A stretch of 64,000 nucleotides of DNA from Deltaproteobacteria bacterium. GTDB taxonomy: Bacteria; Desulfobacterota; DSM-4660; Desulfatiglandales; Desulfatiglandaceae. Shown here piece after piece: positions 26,042-35,260 of this stretch. Positions within the stretch are counted from its first letter, which is position 1; every line of letters starts with the position of its first letter. The notes under the pieces were generated by a model. The model saw only the letters and a list, made by a program, of their open reading frames with translations. It was not told the DNA's origin and ran no database searches. The position numbers and the translations under genes are program-made. The DNA is taken from positions 26,009 through 90,008 of the forward strand of contig JAIPDI010000020.1 of NCBI GenBank assembly GCA_021737785.1, given 5' to 3'.

Positions 26042-28324
26042 TTGGGTGATATCTCTGAAATGGCCCTTGTATGTGAAAAGGACGTTTCTTATTTGCCGCA
26101 CGTTTTAACCCGGGACGTGTTGGGTGGATCCTGGAAACACCTTCAATGTCGCGAGCTTTTCCGCCCTCACTTCAAAGACAGACATGTCGCTTGCTATGGC
26201 TCATCCAATTCCTCAGGCCATGTACGCTGCGGATCGAGTTATCCCCATAAATTTGGACAATGCCTTGCCTGCCCGGTTTTCATGCCGAATGCTGAAAACG
26301 ATTCGCTCGATCGGAATCATGTTGTTTTTGATGAAGCGGAAAATTTCGGCTGCCATCTTCTCAAGGCTGCCTTTCAAAAGGAGAGAGATCTTCTCCAGAT
26401 CCTGGACAATCTCCCCGACGGTCTTTTCACATGGGACAAAGAGGGCAACATAAATTACTTTAACACCGCAGCAGAGCGAATAGCAGGGATCTCAGCCTCA
26501 GATGCCCTGGGGCTTCACTGCAAGGAGATATTCAAAGAGACAACCTGCCAAACAGGCTGCACGCACAACAAAGGCGGCCAGAAGGGGAAACACAACTACA
26601 ATAAGGAATTTGTAGCGACAACGTTAACGGGCCGAACCATTACGATTACCTCCAGCATCTCCGTGTTGAAGGATCATCATGGCAACGTCATGGGAGGCGT
26701 ACAGGTCTTTAAGGACACCTCGGACCGTAAGCGGTTAGAGGATGATCTGAGGCTTTCCGAAAACAAGTACCGTCGCATTTTTGAAGGCTCAAAGGACATG
26801 ATCTTCATTACGTCAAAGGAGGGTTCGATCAGAGATGTGAACCAGGCCGCCTTGGATTTGTTGGGTTACGGGAGCAAGGAAGAGTTGCTGTCACTCTTTT
26901 CCGTGGAAGATGTATATGATACCCCGATGCATTGGCACGTGTTCAAGAAACAGATTGATCGTTATGGATTTGTGAAAGATTTTGAGGCGGGATTTAAGCG
27001 AAAGGACGGAACCCGCATGCATTGCCTGTTAAGCGGGAACGCCGTGAGAGGGGAAACCGGGGAGATTATCGGGTACGAAGGAATCGTGAAGGATATCACA
27101 GCAAGGATGGATGCCATCCGAAATCTGCAACAGCGGCACAGGGAACTTTCTCTTTTGAATGCCGTGGCACTTGCCATGAATGCCACTCAAGACCTGGACT
27201 ATATCCTTATGACTGCCCTTCAAAACGTTTTGGATGTCTTGAATCTTACCTCCGGGGGTATCTTTCTGATCGATCATGCAGCTTCCGCTTTTCCCCTCGG
27301 CGTTCAGAAAGGCTTATCCGACTGGGTGAGTAATCATGCCTACGAGCTCGTCCTCCATGATCAGGCCCTCATGAGGGCCTTGCTTAAAAAGGGCCTCTCT
27401 CTTGAACCCAAGTCCAATTTCCCCGCCTTTTCCGCTGACTTGAATGTTGCAGAACTTCGAGGGAAGCCATCCTCACTTCGGCTTACCTGCTTTTTAATCA
27501 CCGCAAGAGAAAAGGCGTCGGGATTGATTGCCCTACATGTCCCATCAAGCAGAGATCTCACTGAACAGGATTTTCATCTGCTTGGATCTCTTGGGAATTT
27601 CTTGGGCGGAGCTATTGAAAACACCCGGCTAATCCGGACCGTTCATAAACACCGGGAGGAACTTAAAGGACTGACCTCGAAGCTGTTTCAGTCACAAGAG
27701 ATGGAGCGCAGGCGGATTGCACGAGAACTGCACGACGAAGCAGGGCAGGCCTTAACGGGAATCAATTTCACCATGGAAACCATCGAGAAGTCTGCGCTCC
27801 TAGACCCGGACCTTGTGAAAGGGCTTATCTCTGATGTTAAGAAGCAGATTAACCGGACCTACCAGGAAATGCGCCGCTTATCTTACAGACTTCATCCGCC
27901 TCTCTTGAGTGACCTGGGATTGGAGCCGGCACTTGACGCCTACTTGACACGTATTTCCAAACACTCTCAACTGAATATCGAATTCAAAATGGTCGGTTTT
28001 GAAGAACGCCTGGATCGTGAGACCGAAACAGTCCTCTATAGGCTTTCCCAAGAGGCACTTACCAATACGTTGAAGCATGCGAATGCAGAGAATTTTAGAC
28101 TTTCGATCATCAAAAGCTACCCCCATATCATTTTCGCGGCAGAGGATGACGGATCAGGATTTGATTGCGACGAAGTCACTCGGAATAACAATACATTGGG
28201 CCTGTTGTCCATGAGAGAACGGGCATCCATGTTAGGCGGGGAATTTTCTCTCCGTTCTTCAAAAGGGAAAGGTACGCGCCTTAGAATCGGAATCCCCATC
28301 AACGGGTCTTCCCATGCTCGATAA
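26042..28324 (+). CDS. PAS/GAF sensor histidine kinase (NarX-like, HisKA_3) with Cys-rich N-terminus
   Basis: 760 residues from TTG 26042, chosen because AGGAGG (26028-26033) lies 8 bases upstream. The first 80 residues hold Cys at 11, 36, 51, 63, 74 and 77, the last in 'GQCLACPVF', suggesting a metal or redox site. Two PAS domains follow (about 110-230 and 235-355), then a GAF-like region (about 370-530), then a HisKA_3 dimerisation helix 'RRIARELHDEAGQALTGI' and a HATPase with 'EDDGSGF'. No membrane segments, so cytosolic. Pairs with the LuxR-type regulator that overlaps it by 11 bp. Confidence 0.9.
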   Translation: MGDISEMALVCEKDVSYLPHVLTRDVLGGSWKHLQCRELFRPHFKDRHVACYGSSNSSGHVRCGSSYPHKFGQCLACPVFMPNAENDSLDRNHVVFDEAENFGCHLLKAAFQKERDLLQILDNLPDGLFTWDKEGNINYFNTAAERIAGISASDALGLHCKEIFKETTCQTGCTHNKGGQKGKHNYNKEFVATTLTGRTITITSSISVLKDHHGNVMGGVQVFKDTSDRKRLEDDLRLSENKYRRIFEGSKDMIFITSKEGSIRDVNQAALDLLGYGSKEELLSLFSVEDVYDTPMHWHVFKKQIDRYGFVKDFEAGFKRKDGTRMHCLLSGNAVRGETGEIIGYEGIVKDITARMDAIRNLQQRHRELSLLNAVALAMNATQDLDYILMTALQNVLDVLNLTSGGIFLIDHAASAFPLGVQKGLSDWVSNHAYELVLHDQALMRALLKKGLSLEPKSNFPAFSADLNVAELRGKPSSLRLTCFLITAREKASGLIALHVPSSRDLTEQDFHLLGSLGNFLGGAIENTRLIRTVHKHREELKGLTSKLFQSQEMERRRIARELHDEAGQALTGINFTMETIEKSALLDPDLVKGLISDVKKQINRTYQEMRRLSYRLHPPLLSDLGLEPALDAYLTRISKHSQLNIEFKMVGFEERLDRETETVLYRLSQEALTNTLKHANAENFRLSIIKSYPHIIFAAEDDGSGFDCDEVTRNNNTLGLLSMRERASMLGGEFSLRSSKGKGTRLRIGIPINGSSHAR

Positions 28325-28979
28325 AACCATTAGTCTTTTTCTCGCGGATGATCACACCATTGTTCGGCAGGGCCTGGTAAAGCTCCTGGAGGGAGAAACC
28401 GATCTGCGAGTGGTGGGAGAGGCAGAAAACGGGCGGGAAGCAGTTGAGAAAGTCGAGAAGTTAAAGCCCAATGTCGTGTTGATGGATATCGCGATGCCTT
28501 TGTTAAATGGGATTGAAGCCACTCGGCAAATCAGGAAGGTCTGCCCTCAGACCAAGGTCATCGTCCTTTCCATGCACTCCCACGACCGTTACATCAGCGA
28601 GCTGTTCAGCCTTGGTGCATCAGGGTATCTGCTCAAGAACTCCACCGGCATTGACATTATCAACGCCATCCACGCGGCACTCAAGGGAGAGACCTACCTG
28701 AGTCCATCCATATCACACAAGGTTATTGAAGATTACGTTTCCCTCAAGAGAAAGTCACCTCAGGAGGATCTCTACAACAGCCTTTCCAATCGGGAGAGAG
28801 AAGTCTTTCAAATGATTGCCGAGGGCCGTTCCACCAGGGAGATCTCTGAGATTCTTTACGTCAGTCCGAGCACAGTCAAGACCCATCGCAGTAACATCAT
28901 GGAAAAGCTCAACATGGATAATATTTCACAATTAATACAGTTTGCCATTTACCTCGGTATTGTTGAAATCCAAGCCTGA
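28314..28979 (+). CDS. NarL/LuxR-family response regulator
   Basis: 221 residues. Receiver domain with 'FLADDHTIVRQG', phospho-acceptor Asp in 'VVLMDIAMP' and Lys in 'GYLLKNS'. C-terminal LuxR helix-turn-helix 'LSNREREVFQMIAEGRSTREISEIL' split over two helices, then 'SPSTVKTHRSNI'. Start overlaps the kinase stop. Targets unknown; the next gene downstream, cluster B, is a natural candidate. Confidence 0.93.
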   Translation: MLDKTISLFLADDHTIVRQGLVKLLEGETDLRVVGEAENGREAVEKVEKLKPNVVLMDIAMPLLNGIEATRQIRKVCPQTKVIVLSMHSHDRYISELFSLGASGYLLKNSTGIDIINAIHAALKGETYLSPSISHKVIEDYVSLKRKSPQEDLYNSLSNREREVFQMIAEGRSTREISEILYVSPSTVKTHRSNIMEKLNMDNISQLIQFAIYLGIVEIQA

Positions 28980-29069
28980 GCAGTTTGATCAGCATTGCAG
29001 CAAAAATAGACCTTATTATACCAGAAAACCATCCCGTGGACTATAGCATTCGGCGCGAGCTTCAGCTAT

Positions 29070-29087
29070 GGTCTCTAATAAGAGACC
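29070..29087. promoter_or_regulatory. Inverted repeat in the cluster B leader
   Basis: GGTCTCTAATAAGAGACC is a perfect 7-bp inverted repeat with AATA between. A second short one, CTAACTGCGGTTAG, lies at about 29126-29139. Both are in the 279-base gap ahead of cluster B and downstream of the LuxR regulator, where an operator would be expected. No T-run. No sigma-54 promoter found here. Confidence 0.4.
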
Positions 29088-29258
29088 TGTGGAAGGCTGT
29101 TTTACGTTAGCACGCCGGATCATCCTAACTGCGGTTAGAGCCGTTGAAAATCCAGCCGTCTCGGACGATCCGAAGCTCCAAGACGTCTCTGAACTGTGTG
29201 ATAGACGGCGAAGAGGTTCGTTCACTGATAATCATTGGTATAGGACGGAGGGAGGCAT

Positions 29259-30209
29259 ATGTTTCATTTTGAGAGGGAACAAAAGGTGTGTCAGGTAGGG
29301 GGGGTGAAGTTTGGAGGACAGCCGGGAAGCTATCCCACCGTGGTGTGTTCATCCATCTTTCAAAAGGGAGACAAGGTCTTCGAGGGAAAGAGAAAGGAGG
29401 GTTTCGATGAAAAGAGGGGAGAGGAACTTCTGAAAACTCAGGACCGATTGTGGAGCGAGACAGGAGTCCCTGGAATGGCGGATGTGGTCGCCAACAGCGA
29501 AGAGGAATTCAAGCGGTACATTGACTTCATCACCTCTGTCAGCGACATGCCTTTTTGCGTGGATGCCTGGAAGCTGAAACCCAAGCTGGCCGGGGCCGCC
29601 TACTGCGCGGAAAAGGGGCTCCTGGACCGGATGTTTTACAACAGCCTGACCGTATGGGAAGAGGAACTGGAGACAGAGGTCAGAGAGATCCATGGGATGG
29701 GCGTCAAGCATGTCCTCCTGGTGGCATTTGATATGGAAGACCAGCTGCCCAAGGGGCGGATCACCGGGACCCAGAAGCTCCTTGATGCCATGGAAAAAGT
29801 GGGCGCCACCTTCGACAGCATCTTTGTGGACACCTCTGTGATGAACGGCCCGGCGGTGGCCTTTTGTGGCCTTGCCAACCGGATGATCAAGGAGAAATGG
29901 GGCTTTCCCACGGGGAGCGCCCCCTCCAATGGGTCGTATATGTGGAAAAAGGCAAAAGAGCTGTGGGGATTCAAAGGCTGGGCTGCCGTAGATGCGGGCC
30001 TGGAATCGCTGGCGGCCTTTCTGTACCATGACATGATCTTCTCCGGTCCTATGGCCGGGGCTTCCAGGGTATTCCCGGCCATTGCCATGGCCGATGCCTT
30101 TACGGCCGCTGCGGCCTTTGCCGAGACAAAAAGGCTGCCAGAGGACCAGAACCATCCGCTCTTCAAGCTGTTCCCGGAATTTGTGGATCAGCTCAGGACG
30201 GTGGGATAA
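29259..30209 (+). CDS. MtrH-family methyltransferase, cluster B
   Basis: 316 residues, same length as the cluster A copy and very similar throughout ('GGVKFGGQPGSYPTVV', 'SIFQKGDKVFEGKRKEGF'). GGAGGGAGGCAT lies right before ATG 29259. Expected to transfer the methyl group between methylated corrinoid protein and tetrahydrofolate. First gene of cluster B. Long antisense frames over it are shadows. Confidence 0.86.
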   Translation: MFHFEREQKVCQVGGVKFGGQPGSYPTVVCSSIFQKGDKVFEGKRKEGFDEKRGEELLKTQDRLWSETGVPGMADVVANSEEEFKRYIDFITSVSDMPFCVDAWKLKPKLAGAAYCAEKGLLDRMFYNSLTVWEEELETEVREIHGMGVKHVLLVAFDMEDQLPKGRITGTQKLLDAMEKVGATFDSIFVDTSVMNGPAVAFCGLANRMIKEKWGFPTGSAPSNGSYMWKKAKELWGFKGWAAVDAGLESLAAFLYHDMIFSGPMAGASRVFPAIAMADAFTAAAAFAETKRLPEDQNHPLFKLFPEFVDQLRTVG

Positions 30210-30261
30210 TTCCCCATACCCTGAGGACAACCGAACCCTTCAGAAGAAAGGAGATTTTCTA

Positions 30262-31317
30262 ATGGCGGAACTGACCCCAAAGGAGCGCGTACTCAGGCTG
30301 CTGCGCAAAGAGCCGATCGATACCATGCCTTTTTTCAGCGGCATGGGAATGGTGTTGATGCCCGGCATCAAGAAGGCCGGGTACAATTTTCCAACCATCC
30401 ACACAGATGCCGAAAGGATGGCCATGTCCGCGGTCTGGACCGCAAGACTCATGGAATTTGATTGTGTGGTGATTCCCTACGACATGACCATGGAATCGGA
30501 GGCCATCGGCAACGAGATCAGTTTATACGAAGAGTCTGAGGACATCCTGTATCCCACCATACCGGAAAAAAGATGGAAGACGATGGACGAGGTCGTGATC
30601 CCTGACAACATCGTGGAACGAGGGAGGCTCCCCCTGATTCCCAAGGCCATCGCGATCATCAAACGAGAGGCCCCGGAGTTGCCCATCGGTTGCTGGCAAC
30701 TGGGTCCCTTCACCCAGGCAGGGCAGATGCTTGAGCTGGATATGATCCTGAAGGGTGTATTCAAGCAAAAACAAAAGGTGGAAGAGACCCTGGACAAGAT
30801 TACGGAGATGATCATCAAGATCGGGAAGTTCCTCCAGGCATCCGGGTGTGATTATATCACCCTCCGAGAGCCGGGGGTCGCCGCTGATCTCCTGAACCCC
30901 CGCACCTTCCGGGACATGATCAAACCGCGGCTGACCCGTATCCTGGATTCCTGGAAATCCCCCAAGATCCTCCATATCTGCGGGGATACCAACCCTCTCA
31001 TCGAGATGATGAGCGAATGCCATGCGGATGGACTCACCGTGGACATCAAGAACAATATGGCAGAATCCAGGAAAAAGCTGGGTAATGGGGTATTGCTCAT
31101 GGGAAACCTGGACACCTACAAAATCACCTGCGATGAGACTACAACCAAAGAACAGGCCATCGAGGCCGTGAAACAGACCATCGACAATGGGGCGGACGCG
31201 ATCATGCCGGGATGCGACATGTGGCCGCCGGTCATCGAAGAAAACACCCGGGCCTGTGTGGAGACGACCCATACCTATGGCCGAAAGCCGAGTCCTGCGG
31301 TGGGAAGGCTTTCATAG
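30262..31317 (+). CDS. Uroporphyrinogen decarboxylase-fold corrinoid methyltransferase, cluster B
   Basis: 351 residues from ATG 30262 with AAAGGAG about 9 bases ahead; longer upstream frames overlap the MtrH gene and lack a site. Paralog of the 4957 gene ('KERVLRLLRKEPIDTMPFFSGMG'). Predicted zinc ligands in 'LHICGDTNP' and 'MPGCDMWPP'. Likely substrate:corrinoid methyltransferase I of an O-demethylase. Differences from the A copy in the N-terminal 60 residues and the 90-130 region are where a different substrate range would show. Confidence 0.86.
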   Translation: MAELTPKERVLRLLRKEPIDTMPFFSGMGMVLMPGIKKAGYNFPTIHTDAERMAMSAVWTARLMEFDCVVIPYDMTMESEAIGNEISLYEESEDILYPTIPEKRWKTMDEVVIPDNIVERGRLPLIPKAIAIIKREAPELPIGCWQLGPFTQAGQMLELDMILKGVFKQKQKVEETLDKITEMIIKIGKFLQASGCDYITLREPGVAADLLNPRTFRDMIKPRLTRILDSWKSPKILHICGDTNPLIEMMSECHADGLTVDIKNNMAESRKKLGNGVLLMGNLDTYKITCDETTTKEQAIEAVKQTIDNGADAIMPGCDMWPPVIEENTRACVETTHTYGRKPSPAVGRLS

Positions 31318-31343
31318 GGAAACCGAGAAAGGAGTGTACGAAC

Positions 31344-32009
31344 ATGGCAACCCAAGAAGAACTGCACAATCGGTTGAGCGACGGAGTGGTGGAGTATGAC
31401 GAGGAGGCTGTGAGGAGTGCTGCGCAACAGGTGGTAGAAGAAGGATACGATCCCCTTGAGGCCATTATGGACGGGCTCGCCGCCGGCATGGTGATTGTGG
31501 GGGATCTCTATGATCGAAACGAGTACTTTGTCCCTGAGGTGCTCATGTGTGCGGATGCCCTGTATGCGGGGCTGGATATCCTCAGACCCCTGGTGCCCAA
31601 GGAGGGCAGCTCCACGAAGGGGCAGGTGGTCATCGGCACGGTCCAGGGGGATGTACACGATATCGGCAAGAACCTGGTCAAGATGATGTTTGACGTTGGG
31701 GGGTTTACGGTTCATGACCTGGGCAGAGACGTTCCCCTAGAGAAGTTCGTGGAAGAGCAATTGCGAACCGATTCAGAGATTGTGGCAATGTCTGCCATGA
31801 TGACGACCACTATGCTCGGGATGAAAAAGGTGATTCAGATGATCAAAGAGAAGAATCCCAACGTGGCTATCATGCTGGGAGGTGCCCCCATTACCAAAGA
31901 TGTGGTGAGTCTTTTCGGGGCGGACGGCTATGCCGAATCTGCCGGAAATGCGGTTACCGAGGGCATCAAGATGATCGGTCGTTTGCGAGAACTTCAGAAG
32001 AAGAAATAG
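31344..32009 (+). CDS. Corrinoid (B12-binding) protein, cluster B
   Basis: 221 residues from ATG 31344, with GAAAGGAG 9 bases ahead; a longer upstream frame overlaps the previous gene. DVHDIG at 103-108 with H105 as cobalt ligand. Closely parallels the A copy ('YFVPEVLMCADALYAGLDIL', 'GRDVPLEKFVEEQLRTDSEI' regions are nearly shared). Carries the methyl group inside cluster B. Confidence 0.93.
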   Translation: MATQEELHNRLSDGVVEYDEEAVRSAAQQVVEEGYDPLEAIMDGLAAGMVIVGDLYDRNEYFVPEVLMCADALYAGLDILRPLVPKEGSSTKGQVVIGTVQGDVHDIGKNLVKMMFDVGGFTVHDLGRDVPLEKFVEEQLRTDSEIVAMSAMMTTTMLGMKKVIQMIKEKNPNVAIMLGGAPITKDVVSLFGADGYAESAGNAVTEGIKMIGRLRELQKKK

Positions 32010-32088
32010 GATGGAGATGTCGTCCCCCCGGGATAGGGCAAAACCGGGGACGTTTACCCGCTTACGAATGAAATAAGGAGAAGTTCTG

Positions 32089-34146
32089 ATGGTTGATAAT
32101 CAAGCGATGGTCATTTTTCAGCCTTCGGGCCGGAGGGGGAAGGTGGAAAAGGGGCTGACCCTGATCGAGGCATCGAGACGTCTGGGTGTGGATATAGAAA
32201 GCTTGTGCGGCGAAAAGAAAAAGTGCGGTAAATGTATTGTCCGAATTGAAGAAGGATATTTTGAAAAATTCGGGATTGATTCGAAGAAAGGACATGTGAG
32301 CCCATGGCAGGAAGAGGAAGAAAAATTCATCAACGCCGAGAAAAAGGCGGACGGCTACCGCCTCGGTTGTGTGGCGAGGGTGGAAGGGGATGTGCTGGTT
32401 TTTGTTCCGGAAGAATCGAGGGCAGGTAAACAGGTGGTGAGCAAGGCCGCACGGGATATCCCTATCCGACATGATCCCGCAGTGAAGAGCTATTATGTAG
32501 AGGTGGAAAGGCCGACCTTTGAAGAGCCTACGGGCGATTTTGAGCGGGTGTGCAAGGAATTGGAACGTCTGCACGGGCTGAGACATCTTAGGATTGACAT
32601 TCATGCCCTGAGGGAACTATCCGCCATCCTTCGGGAAGGGGATTGGAAGGTGACCGTGAGCGTATGGATGGATCAGGAGGTCATACGGGTTCGGCCGGGC
32701 AGATGTGAAGATTATTATGGTCTGGCCATTGATATCGGCACCACCACCGTGGCCGGTTATTTCTGCAACCTGAACACCATGCAGGTGATAGACACGGTCT
32801 CCCTCATGAACCCCCAGTGCAAGTACGGGGAGGACGTGATGGCGCGGATCACGTTTCACATGACCACGCCGGATGGTCTCGAAAGGATGAGCGCCGATAT
32901 CGTCGAGGGTCTCAACTGGCTCATTGGCGAGGCCATCAAGGGGACCCATCCCCCTCAAAAAAAGGTGAAGAAAAAAAAGGGCGATGAGGGGCCTGAGGAA
33001 TGGATCGAGGCCCCGGAAGAGGGCAAGGCGTACCTGCGCCTTTCCCGGGAGGATATCGAGGATGTGACCATTGTGGGCAATACGGCCATGCACCATATTT
33101 TGCTCCGGTTGAATCCGGAATATGTTGGCCTGGCCCCGTTCCCCCCTGCCATCCACCACAGCCTGGACATCAAGGCCCGGGATTTGGCTATTGAAGTGAA
33201 CCGGGCGGCCTATGTGCACGTGCTGCCCAATGAGGCGGGATTTGTGGGCGCGGATAATGTGGGCGTCCTCATTGCTGAGGCCCCCTACAAGTCCGAAGAG
33301 CTCCAGTTGATCATTGACATCGGGACCAACGGGGAGTTGGTCCTCGGGAACAAACACAAGCTCATCTCCTCGTCCTGTGCCACAGGGCCGGCCCTGGAGG
33401 GGGCGCAGCTGGCCTTCGGGATGCGGGCGGCCCCCGGGGCTATAGAACGGATCAAGATTGACCCTGAAACCCACGAAGTGGACTACAAGGTCATTGGACG
33501 CGATGCCTGGCGCGGCTTTTCCGAGCCCAAGGAGATGAAGGCCAAGGGGATTTGCGGTTCCGGAATCCTGGATGTGCTGGCAGAACTGTATCGCACCGGG
33601 ATTATCACAAAGAGTGGCGTCTTCAGTAAGAAACAGAAATCCAACCGGTTCAGAAGGAACGCAGACAGCAAACAGCCGGAATTCGTCCTTGCCTGGGCCG
33701 AAGAGGCCAGCATTGGAAGGGATATCGTCATTACCCAGAAGGATGTGCGTCAGATCCAGCTGGCCAAAGGGGCCCTCCACTGCGGCTGCAAACTGATGAT
33801 GCGGCGCATGGGGATTGACAAGGTGGATGCGGTCAAGATCGCCGGGGCCTTCGGGACCCATGTGGACCGGGAAAAGGCCCTCATCATGGGGCTCTTCCCG
33901 GATGTTGAGATCGCCAAAATAATCGGCGTCGGCAATGCCGCCGGAGACGGTGCAAGGGCGGCCCTGCTGGACCGGGAAAAGCGGGTGGAGGCCAATTGGG
34001 TATCCCGGAACGTGGAATACATCGAGCTGACGGTGGAAAAGAACTTTCAGCAGGAATTTATGGAGGCCATGCAGATCCCCCACATGAAGGACGAGTTTCC
34101 TCATCTGGAAGGACTGGTGCCGGAGGAGATCCTTCATCAGAAATAG
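32089..34146 (+). CDS. Reductive activator of corrinoid proteins, 2Fe-2S plus DUF4445, cluster B
   Basis: 685 residues, paralog of 7071-9149. Predicted [2Fe-2S] ligands C40, C46, C49 and C94, then the ASKHA part with 'YGLAIDIGTTTVAGY' and 'LIIDIGTNGELVLG'. The same place that carries KTKQKDENG in copy A here holds a lysine run (about residues 288-298), so this loop is free to vary. AAGGAG precedes ATG 32089. The final 'HLEGLVPEEILHQK' is identical in both copies. Confidence 0.93.
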   Translation: MVDNQAMVIFQPSGRRGKVEKGLTLIEASRRLGVDIESLCGEKKKCGKCIVRIEEGYFEKFGIDSKKGHVSPWQEEEEKFINAEKKADGYRLGCVARVEGDVLVFVPEESRAGKQVVSKAARDIPIRHDPAVKSYYVEVERPTFEEPTGDFERVCKELERLHGLRHLRIDIHALRELSAILREGDWKVTVSVWMDQEVIRVRPGRCEDYYGLAIDIGTTTVAGYFCNLNTMQVIDTVSLMNPQCKYGEDVMARITFHMTTPDGLERMSADIVEGLNWLIGEAIKGTHPPQKKVKKKKGDEGPEEWIEAPEEGKAYLRLSREDIEDVTIVGNTAMHHILLRLNPEYVGLAPFPPAIHHSLDIKARDLAIEVNRAAYVHVLPNEAGFVGADNVGVLIAEAPYKSEELQLIIDIGTNGELVLGNKHKLISSSCATGPALEGAQLAFGMRAAPGAIERIKIDPETHEVDYKVIGRDAWRGFSEPKEMKAKGICGSGILDVLAELYRTGIITKSGVFSKKQKSNRFRRNADSKQPEFVLAWAEEASIGRDIVITQKDVRQIQLAKGALHCGCKLMMRRMGIDKVDAVKIAGAFGTHVDREKALIMGLFPDVEIAKIIGVGNAAGDGARAALLDREKRVEANWVSRNVEYIELTVEKNFQQEFMEAMQIPHMKDEFPHLEGLVPEEILHQK

Positions 34147-34219
34147 CGCAGTGTATTTTCCTGGACATATCTCTCTTTCCCCTTCGTGTCATGGGGGGAA
34201 TCCGAGACAGAAGAAGATT

Positions 34220-34561
34220 ATGATCACTGTTCGAATTGAATCGGGTATTTGCGGTCTTGAGACCGTTGTTCGAGCCTTCAAAAGCCAAAGAAAGAGCGTG
34301 GGAATTGCCATAAGGAGCGAATGCGAACAAGTTAAGACCCTCGAAGAGCAACTGCGAAAGCTAGACATGATGGAGATTATCAAAACTCCGATTAATAAGA
34401 ACCTGATTTATGAAAAAGCAGGCAAATGCAATCTCCATTCAAGTTGTCCCGTGCCCTGTGGCATCATCAAGGCGGCCGAGGCGGAACTGGGACTGGCCGT
34501 GAAAAAGGATGTCCGGATTATTTTCGAAACCGACACGGAGGAGTTGGCCGATGCAGGGTAA
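34220..34561 (+). CDS. Small cysteine-containing protein conserved in both O-demethylase clusters (cluster B copy)
   Basis: 113 residues from ATG 34220 (a longer upstream frame exists without support). Begins directly with 'MITVRIESGICGLE', which fixes the core shared with the 9297-9683 protein. Conserved Cys in GICG, SEC, and a 'KCNLHSSCPVPCG' stretch. Function unknown. Its stop overlaps the start of the DUF2284 gene by 11 bases, suggesting tight coupling of the two. Confidence 0.78.
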   Translation: MITVRIESGICGLETVVRAFKSQRKSVGIAIRSECEQVKTLEEQLRKLDMMEIIKTPINKNLIYEKAGKCNLHSSCPVPCGIIKAAEAELGLAVKKDVRIIFETDTEELADAG

Positions 34562-35150
34562 CCGGGGAAACGTATACTCATTTGTAAAAGGCCAGACGGA
34601 AAAGGATATCATCAACGAACTCAGGGAATTGGGGGGGAGATATTCTATCCATGAGATCGTTCCCTTGAAGACAAGTGATATCTGCGTTGCCCAGTGGGTC
34701 CGGCTGAAATGCAAATACGGATGCAGGAAGTACGGCACCAACTGGTGCTGCCCTCCCGAAACCCCTTCCCCCGATGAGACCAAGGCCCTTTTAAGTGAGT
34801 ACAAAAAGGCCTTGCTCCTTTGTGGAACCTCGAGAAACAGCCAGTTTTATATGGATAATCAGAGAAAGAGGAAGGTCCAGGTCAATGCCTGGAAGGGAAC
34901 CGTTGCCCTGGAACGGAGGCTTTTCTTGGAAGGATATTACAAGGCCTTTGCCCTGGTCTCTGAGAATTGCGCGCTTTGCAAAAAATGTTCCTATCCCGAT
35001 GCATGCGCCTTTCCCATGGATAGACGGCCTTCTGTTGAATCCTGTGCCATAGATATCTTTCAGACGCTAAGAAACATAGGAAAAGCGTTCAGTTTAGCCC
35101 ATGATGTGACCGAGGAGTATAACTCCTACAGCATTATTTTGCTGGAATAG
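34551..35150 (+). CDS. DUF2284 metal-binding protein
   Basis: 199 residues from ATG 34551, overlapping the preceding stop. DUF2284 pattern: 'LKCKYGCRKYGTNWCCPPETPSP' early and 'ENCALCKKCSYPDACAFP' late, giving about eight Cys suited to iron-sulfur or zinc binding. An upstream in-frame start at 34509 exists but would run deeper into the previous gene. Frequently seen near corrinoid methyltransferases and other anaerobic redox genes; exact role unknown. A second DUF2284 gene is at 37867-38373 on the other strand. Confidence 0.85.
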   Translation: MQGNRGNVYSFVKGQTEKDIINELRELGGRYSIHEIVPLKTSDICVAQWVRLKCKYGCRKYGTNWCCPPETPSPDETKALLSEYKKALLLCGTSRNSQFYMDNQRKRKVQVNAWKGTVALERRLFLEGYYKAFALVSENCALCKKCSYPDACAFPMDRRPSVESCAIDIFQTLRNIGKAFSLAHDVTEEYNSYSIILLE

Positions 35151-35260
35151 GACTGCTGCGAAGAGAAGGCCTTTTGACCCGGGAGAAAGCGAGCACCAAT
35201 ACCGTAGAAAACGACGAAATGAGGTGTCGGAAAACGCTTTGAATCCTTAGAGAGGGATGT

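Noticed and set aside
32617..34137. 506-codon minus-strand frame opposite the cluster B activase
   Set aside because: Same type of shadow; product not recognisable and the forward gene is certain.
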